Source of the DNA: Eretmocerus hayati
Lineage: Eukaryota > Arthropoda > Insecta > Hymenoptera > Aphelinidae
Reading direction: 5' to 3'
DNA length: 64,000 bases
NCBI GenBank assembly: GCA_029851415.1
Contig: CM056743.1
Span: forward strand, 14,004,727 to 14,068,726
The notes under the pieces are model-generated. The model did not search any database, was not told the DNA's origin, and worked only from the letters and a program-made list of their open reading frames with translations. Positions 56,163 to 64,000 of this stretch are shown piece by piece (the first letter of the stretch is position 1; the number at the start of each line of letters is the position of its first letter). The translations under genes were made by a program, and so were the position numbers.

Positions 56163-59100
56163 CAAAGATAATCCTGGCAATTGGGACCGCTTGCTGCTCG
56201 ACGGATTACTTTTGCTGAGAGGCGTCAAACTTGCTATTCGCTTGCTGCATAGACAGGATATATATATAATACTGAGAGATTTGAAAATTTCTAAATTGAA
56301 GATGCCAACGCCTCTATGTGAGCCAATGCTTATGTATGGATATATTTGTGTGTGTGTGTGTACACAAGTAGATTGGCAGTAGAGAGAAATATCTAGATAT
56401 TATAAGCTCGGTGCTGCAATGAAGAAGATACATAGACAGAAGCCCTCGGTTATGATTGAGGTTAGAATCTCATTTCATGCTTCGCGCTATGATTTTGTAC
56501 GGATTATACGGGTGTCGATTCGTTTAGACGATTCGCAGTGTGCTTTTTGAGCTTGGGATGATGTACTTCTTAGTATCCTTTCTTTTCCCCTTTGAAATCG
56601 GTATACGGGATTCGACTTTTTGGTACTTCTATTCTTATCAATTTTATGGGATAAGATTCTCAAAATCATTGAATTGCAGTTGGTAAGATAATCAGAGATT
56701 TTCAATACTAGGGGATTTTCTGATAATCTGGTGCTTTGAACTCTTTCAACACAAAACTATTTTGGCATGTGAAAAATTTTTTTTTCCGCATCTGAAGTGT
56801 GTTGTTTAGATGAAAAATAGACAAAAATAGTCGGAGTAGACATTTTCAGGAATTGAACTGTTTTATCCTCAGCTGAATTTTAAGAGTGTATCTCAGAACA
56901 AATTTTGCAAGAATATATTCAATGCCCAGGCAATTTTCAGAATTTTTCTAAATTTCTTATACCAGTCATATAGAAATTATCATGAATCCATTGATACTCG
57001 TTGTGTCGCCTTCTCTGAATATTATTTTCTTGATTTGCTTAAATAAAGTTTCTGTTCAGCCTTTCGATACCTTCTATATCACTTTTTCCGAAACGTTTTA
57101 TGATTCTCCAGGAGGAAAAGGGCAAAACGTTGAGTAATTTCCATAAAATTTTACAAACGTCTTACGAAATGCGTTTGAGAGAATCCAAAAATATGTCATG
57201 CACTTGCACAATCAATTTTAATACTGAAGTTGCCTCATCGCAACCTATGAATCAAAATGTAAAAGATCGTAACACCAATATTTCATCTACATCGAAGAGT
57301 CAATCCTAGCGTTCGATGTAAATCAAAATATACTTGACAAGTGAGCTCCCACACAAATGAAGTCGGTCTGTAGCAGCAAAAACCCGAGTGCAATATGTAT
57401 ATGAAATCTTCAAAAAAGAGTGTAATGAAAAAAAAAAAAAAAAAATTCACAATAACGGCTTTCACGCGTATATTTTATCGTTTTCCATCGCACCCCGATA
57501 ATTATATTCCGATCGGACAGCTGTAGAAGCTTTTGTATTCACACTCTAAACTGCGATGTCTGCTCTCTGAACTGAACTGAACTGCAAAAGTATCGTTATT
57601 GTACATACAGATACGTCTGGCCATGCTTTTTGCATCTCGCTCGTAAAAATTTGTACAGCAATAGTGTATGTAGGTATGTATATATACCCACGCACATCCT
57701 TTTGCGCCTTCCAACTCTCTCTGTTCATTTATTTATAATTCTAGCTCTCCCGCGTGTGGCTCTCAAACTCATCGTAAAAGGTCAGAACTTGAATTTATCG
57801 CACGCTTTGCGATTTATTGAAAATATGAAATGGATTGAACTTTTTGGGAGAGCTTGCAAAATTTTTTTTACGAGTTTGATATTGCGAGCAGTCGACTAGG
57901 TTATACTATCGGTAAACCGAGTTTTGATGAAATTATTTTACGAAAATCTTTCATTTATGTGGTTTTGAGATTGTGAAGGATGAGTGCATCAGGGAGTCAT
58001 TGAGTAAAACTGTAGACGTCAGCGGAAGAATAAATGATACGAGTAGTGGTATGATTGTGAATGCTTATTGTTTCCAGACATGCAAAATGAGAAAAAAATG
58101 GAAATTGTGGAAGAAAGAGATTGAGGGGAGTTGGATCAGGCTGATTTTTATTGTAGCCTGAGGCAAGGAATCGTCTTTGAGGTGGAATACTGAAAAATGT
58201 AAAATTATTCGAGTTACTGGATTAAATTTTCTGATGTTCTTTGAGAAGCGAGTAAGTCGTGAGGAATGAGATGTGTGTACTTAGGGATTTAGATGACTCA
58301 ATCTGTATGGGATACCTGCAATTGTTGTTTCCAACTCTTATGGAAAAAAGTTCGGATCGGGCCTCTCAACTCATTTTTTAGTGACAAAAAAATGAATTAT
58401 TTCGTGTTTACAAAGAATAAATTTGGGGAACTACTTGCATTCTGTTGACAATTGTACAATTTAAAATGAACTTATTGTGTAGAAAGTATCGATATGTGCC
58501 AACCTTATTTTTGCTAACTCAGGTCTCGCGTCGCTTGGATAATTCAACTCTTTACGTATGAAATTCCGTGGCTCGCGTAATTCTAGCTCTCTTCCAATAA
58601 CCGTCGAACAGTATGCACACGCGACACAATGCATGTAGCTTCTCGCGCTATAAGAGGCATCAGATGTTCCAAATGTCAGTGAAATAACACAAAATCAAGG
58701 TTCAAAATCAAATTTCAGATGCGTATTTTAGGTTAGATTATGCCACAAATTAATATTCTAAATCGGAATATACTAATAATGCTGACAAGAATCAAAGTAT
58801 GAATTGGGGCCTATAGTATTTACCACACCTGAATAGAATCTTTTGAAAGGTATCAGGTCTGCTAACAAAAATTCAGGTTAGGTTACTTTCTTTGATTGAA
58901 CCTGACCCAATTTTAATCCTAAAAAGTCACTCTTAGCTCACCATATCTTCAATCGTCCTCATTTTCATGCCACATATACAACATAGTATACGATACCTAC
59001 AGTGTATTAATGAATGAATGAACGACTCACGTCGAATATATACGCTAAGTGAAGCACGCGATCAACAGAACCAAAATGATACACTATGTATACGATAAAG

Positions 59101-61624
59101 CACGTGCGTCAGCCGCATTCATCATCATATTTAACACTCGGTGCTCCAACTGACAATAAACATCAAAGATATACCTCAGCTCGGTTCTCTATAATACAAC
59201 TGCACCTGTTAATTAACAAACCGGGCTACGTATTCCTATGGTGCGAGAAACCCGTGACCCTTTTTCTTTCTTACCTCTTATTCTTTTGCTTCAACAGAGC
59301 TTGTGAAATGATACGAGTCTGTCTCTCACATACGTTCATTCGTTCTTCTGCTACAGTGTCTTCCTTTTGATAGATATGATTCAAGAAGGTATTGCATATA
59401 TCTTTGGTACATGATGGTTAGTTGTTAAAATGGCAGTTGTTGATCATGCTCGAATGATTATTTGGTGTGAAGATGCACCAATTCTTTGATTGGGGCTTAC
59501 GAAATGTAAAAGTTATGGACATCAGGATCGCAGTGTTTTTTTTTCAGCAAGTTTGCTGAAGCGGTCATCCAAGAATAGTTTACACCTGATTCAGTACTTA
59601 GTAATTACGGATTTTTATCAAATTTCTTGCGTTGACAAGTTTTGAGCCATTTAAGAGAATTTGGTTCAACAAACTTTCCTGTCTATACTATAGGAAAACA
59701 CTTGGGTAGTTAATCTAGTACTCGCAGGGTGACTGTCTTCTTTGATCATTTCAGAACTTTTGGGATGAAATTCGGTAGAAATTTTAAAGAATTATGAATG
59801 AATCGCAATAAGTAAACAACTTGCCTCTGTACCCAATTTGCATTCATATGCCGATCGCAGAATTAGGAACTCGTTGACCTCCCCTCAGACTTTTTTCACG
59901 TTTGTTGTGTTAGGATATGAGGAAATAATCGGTTTAGATCAACTCCAAATCGTTTCTGCGTTCTCTAGAAAGTTCAAAGTGATTTTTCCACTTTTCGTGT
60001 TTGCACAGCTGAGGTATCACCGAGAAAATTGCATTTAGTAAAACCTGTGTCAAATTTTTCCACTCCAATCAATCTTGAAGGGCTCAAACGAATTTAATTT
60101 CTTGTTTCAAGACCTTCAGAATCTGTTTCTTAATTTGCAAAACTCGGGTCTGGAGCTATTTTATGAGAAAAAATCAAGATCATTTGCAAAAATGAAAGCC
60201 AAAATTGGTGTGAATCCAACACGACCCCATACTGTTATCTCACACCTCCAAAACGAGTCGGAAAGAATGAGTTGATTCGGTAAATAAGCTTGAAATGTGG
60301 TTGCACGCCGATAAAAATGATTTTATGCAGATTATATCGCCGATTTACATTGTTTTAAATGATGGGGACAAATTAGGTACACACTCTTAAAAAGTTTCAA
60401 AAGTTACTTTTAAGCAAAATTAAGACAGCTCAGCTCCTGTTGGTTGAAATTAGACATATCTCATTCAGCTCATTTGGCAGGGCTTCGAAAAGGCTTGAAA
60501 ATGAGCTACTTAGATTACGTTGAATAACATTGAGGTAGACCGGAGTTATTGGAAAAATGACTTAATGGGGTCAAGTTGGGTATAATCACCTTACATTGTT
60601 CACTTGCCCATGAAGATTGTTTTTGCATTCTTCAAAAATATTAGTGGCTTTTGGGTGAGTTTTGGAGATCCAAGTATCGACACCCTCTTTTCACAGAAAA
60701 AAGTTCAAAATCTGTGACCTCCTAACCTGTGGTGCGCTGATGAGTTTCTAGTCGATTAATCGTGTGATTCAATCGTAAAACATCGTCAAACACATCAAAT
60801 TTATCACAGACAGTTTTCACGGTCTCTAACGAACTCAAAATCTTGCAATAGAATTGCTCTTTCTTGTTGTCTCATCGTGATGATCATCAAAATCGCTCGT
60901 ACACAAGCATTCCATACAATTGAATTTTTTCATGCAATAAAAATGCAAACGATCTACATAAAAAAGCAATATCTACAATCGTGGAAACTAAGGAGAAACA
61001 TAAAGAATCAAGTAGATATCTTCGTGACTGTAATGATGGCTTAATTGGCGCCTCGAAAGAGATACTCAAGCTCATCGTTCTTCCTCATTTCCGCAGAAAC
61101 AGAAATATTCTCAAGTATGCCAATTCGGCATCACTTCCCTACTAGCGTGTGATATATATATATACAACTATGAACCATCAGAAATAAGCGGCAATAATTT
61201 GAAAATACACTGTTCCATTTCAAGGTAGATGGCTTATCGTTTAGAGTCTTGAAAGACAAGCTAAGAGCGCGAAATTATAATTAAACGACTTGTATATACT
61301 GAAATTTCAAACTTAAAAGAAACAGCTGCTTGAAAGTGACTTGTGCCACCACAAACAACTTTTACACGATTCATACTGCAATGAGCATACCTTTCGAACC
61401 TACGCGTGCGCATGTGCATCATATTATTACTATACAAGCGAGAGTTGAACTTTTGCAAATTGTAGATTATTGTACATATACTCTCTATGTACTTGTGGAA
61501 TTCAATTGAAGCTTATTCCCTTAACATGATAATTTATACCTTCAAGGTTAATCGTTTCTAACCTATCATTACTAATTGTATGATTAAATGATTATTCTGT
61601 TATGATGAGTACCTTCGTTTCAAT
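56163..61624. other. Long non-coding stretch
   Basis: An A run near 57427-57445 and chance open frames. One frame (57100-57309) follows an acceptor-like site but is not convincing. Confidence 0.5.
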
Positions 61625-61650
61625 AAAAAAAAAAAAAAAAAAAAAAAAAA
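61625..61650. repeat. Poly-A run, 26 A, preceded by AAT
   Basis: TTTCAAT followed by 26 A gives an AATAAA-type signal merged with a tail, as left by a retroposed transcript on the plus strand. No recognisable source sequence or target duplication was identified, so simple homopolymer expansion is equally possible. Confidence 0.9.
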
Positions 61651-63091
61651 TCAAGAATCTGGATTTCTATCAAATACCGTTCGGACAATGATACACTCAG
61701 AGAACTGCTTTTTTTCTCAGATTCGTGCGGTTAATCTCATTTCCCTGTTTCATGAATTCAATATCACTGCTATTCATCTACAATTCCACCAGCAATCAAG
61801 CAAACCTTGCGGGAGTCAAAAATTATAATTCTCGCAGAGACTGTAGAATACTTTTGCGACTTTAATTCAAAAACAAATCAAAAAGTTCAGCACTGCGACG
61901 ACGACGACGACTACGTAGCATAAATAAATAAAGATCCTCGCAGTGGACCCTCTATTCGAATAGATATAGTAATTGCGGGTATCTCTAACACCATAGAATG
62001 TACAAGAGTAAAAATTAAAATTAGTTCAACACATATTTTTTCTCACCCCATCACAATAATATCACTTGGGATATTATGCAAAGCCACAGAGTCGGCTATA
62101 AAAATAACATATTGCGAGTCGAGCGAAAAAAAATTTTAATCCAATATTGCATCACAGATAAGTCGCTATATATACCATATCGTAATACCTTATATTCTCC
62201 CTTCTTATTCTTCGTATCATATTCTTTGAGATTTTCATTGTGTTCAATGTAACATCTTCTCTTTATACACTACTGTACATTGATATACGCTTATTAGAAA
62301 ATATTTTTTCCGTATGTCAGAATTGTGTAAAAGGGGGAGTCTAGATCCTTCCGTTCTTTTTTAGTTTCGTCTTGATGTGTATAGGTTATATCGAAGTATT
62401 TTGAAACGTCTCTTCTTCTTTCCTGCCTCTGTTCTTTTGGCTGAGTTACCTATATATAAGAATTATATAGAGTATGGTAGGACGAGTGGGAGAAGAATTA
62501 TAAGGGCGAGTGTAGGGTGGAGCGAAAGCGATGAAATCGCATCTTTCACGCTCGTTGCACTTTCCTAGCTGCCTTATACACTTATCTCGCATTCTGAGCT
62601 CCTTTTTTTTTATCTCGTCTTTCTAGAGAAGGTTTTAACATCATGGCATAGTTATATAGCTATAGCTGATTCTGAAGTGGCTCTTTGAGAGAAGATAGAT
62701 TCATTCATCTTTGCTCGTCATAAGTAACTAATTCGTTTGAGTGGCTACTTGTAATTTTATTGCCTCGAGTTGGTGCGATTTCGCATCTTTAATTCAAATT
62801 TCCCGCCTCGCACTCACTTATTTTTCTGTTTTACTTTGGTAATTGATGAGGACGAAATTTATTGACTTCTTTACTTATGTTTCTTTGTAGTAAGTAATTT
62901 TGATCAATCGTTCTCATGGGCCAGATGTAAGAATTTTATTCGAAAAAGGTTTCTGCACGTTTTTAGCGCCCTTATCAAGTTTCTAAAAAATATTGCATAT
63001 TCGTTGCATGTGTGGCACGCCATTTATTTTCTTGTATGATTGCTGATGTTCATGGAAATGTAAAATATAAAATGTTTGATGAAATGTTTCC
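61651..63091. other. Non-coding stretch
   Basis: A short GAC tract at 61896-61911. No gene is supported. Confidence 0.5.
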
Positions 63092-63315
63092 TCAACGCTT
63101 AAATGACACACTGGGTCAGATTGACCCGAACCAATATTTTTCCTCAAATGAAGGTAGGGATGCATCTCACCCCGCGAATTTTTATAAACTCATTTTGAAA
63201 CCCCATTAATGAACTTAAAAATGAGCCCAGATACGTTTAACTTCATCAAGACTGTGAAGCATCACGTGCTTGCCAATAAAAAAGTCAATTTTTGAGTGTG
63301 TCGTTTAAGGGTTAA
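63092..63315. mobile_element. TTAA-type MITE (piggyBac-like) with GGGTCA palindrome
   Basis: The right end, read inward, is TTAACCCTTAAACGACACAC (ending 63315). The left end has the matching TCAACGCTTAAATGACACAC (from 63092), with TTAA mutated to TCAA. Just inside the left end is GGGTCAGATTGACCC (63113-63127), like the palindromes at 26741 and 26864. The interior shows no coding potential. Confidence 0.6.
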
Positions 63316-64000
63316 TAGGATGTTGGATACCGACATTGTTGACTTCTCAAATAACTTCGTCAATTTTTGAGGTATCTTAAAAATCTAAAGTCACTTCGGC
63401 TCAATGAAAATTCAAAGAATCGGTATTACTTTTCAAATTTACGACATTTCATTGAGAAAATTAAGAACACGTCATTTTTAGTAAGTGTACAATATTGGTA
63501 AGACATCCCCTTTATCTTGTTATGATTACTAGGCGCTTTAGGATGGCTCATGAAACTTATTTTGTAAGAACTATTGCCAATTAATTCGTTGAAATTTTGA
63601 CTAGATGGTCATTTTGTAGCATGGATGACCTAAACGAGTGAGTCAGTTGTGTGATAAGGTTAAAGACTTCAGACAGCAGGAACAGATATTTGAATCTCAT
63701 TTCAAGATATGAGTAAAAGTTATTCGAGGTCCAGGCAAAAAAAAAAAAAACCATTCAAACATCGCTCCGTCAGCTCTCAAAGACTCTCGACGCGTGAAAT
63801 CGGCAAAATCGAATGTCGATCGAAATCCGAAGGTCACCAAGTTGTCCAACCTTGTGGCTTACAGTATCCACTCAAGCGAATGAAAAAAGAAATCGAGGGA
63901 CGCTTATATACCTCGTAAAAATTTATAATTTGGAAAATATAGTCTATACGGTCTACTTTCCATTGATGGTAATCAAGTTTATATAGCGAGAAATCGAACT
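63316..64000. other. Non-coding stretch to the window end
   Basis: An A run near 63739-63750. No gene is supported. Confidence 0.5.

Noticed and set aside
57100..57309. Open frame after an acceptor-like TTCTCCAG
   Set aside because: No donor or clear gene context, and no recognisable family.
61625..61650. Retroposed SINE or processed transcript tail
   Set aside because: Only the A run is visible; no tRNA-like head, source transcript or target duplication was found.

Overview
This window reads as animal nuclear DNA, most likely from an insect. It is strongly AT-rich, CpG dinucleotides are not obviously depleted, microsatellites and homopolymer runs are frequent, dense open reading frames are absent, and small DNA transposons and foldback elements are scattered throughout. 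A hymenopteran is plausible from overall texture, but nothing in the sequence proves it. There is no clearly recognisable conventional host gene, so the window is either intergenic or lies inside one or more very large introns. The exon-like segments listed here are candidates only.

Layout. 1-14 kb: mostly featureless, with a TA-flanked foldback element (724-1374), an exon-like segment preceded by a juxtaposed splice site (about 3.3 kb), a weak minus-strand spliced candidate (4.4-4.8 kb), a small hairpin (5.3 kb) and a tandem duplication with a 386-bp unit (8 kb). 14-33 kb: TTAA-flanked piggyBac-like MITEs, three members of one foldback hairpin family (17.1, 24.9 and 28.8 kb), a second copy of the 0.7-kb foldback (19.5-20.2 kb) and a 0.93-kb foldback built of degenerate repeats (31.9-32.9 kb). 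33-42 kb: a CTCF-like motif, nested hairpins, the best host-exon candidate (37623-37736), a possible minus-strand exon (38.7-39.1 kb), a small MITE, and a dead hAT transposon (40216-41996) with an exact 8-bp target duplication, into which a TA-flanked foldback has inserted.

The outstanding object is at 45455-49548. It is a complete, very young LTR retrotransposon, flanked by GCAT target duplications and carrying 813/812-bp LTRs that differ at one base plus one T-run length change. It has a perfect 18-nt tRNA-Lys-type primer-binding site but no gag, protease, reverse transcriptase, RNase H or integrase. It carries instead one GC-rich 731-codon ORF. The predicted protein looks nuclear and regulatory: a PSKKRK basic signal, a SUMO-interacting-type motif, a stretch resembling the ATF/Fos basic region, and an acidic hydrophobic C-terminus. 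A second TATA box lies inside the ORF, 61 bp upstream of an in-frame Met169, and the LTR upstream region is packed with small palindromes and ACGTCA-type (CRE-like) motifs. It is probably a non-autonomous element mobilised in trans that carries a captured or novel cargo gene.

49.7-64 kb: an exon-like segment just downstream of the LTR element, a strand-asymmetric minisatellite with a period of about 10 bp (53.3-53.9 kb), several homopolymer runs, and a TTAA-type MITE with a GGGTCA/TGACCC palindrome (63.1-63.3 kb). No rRNA, tRNA, CRISPR array or bacterial-type operon was seen.
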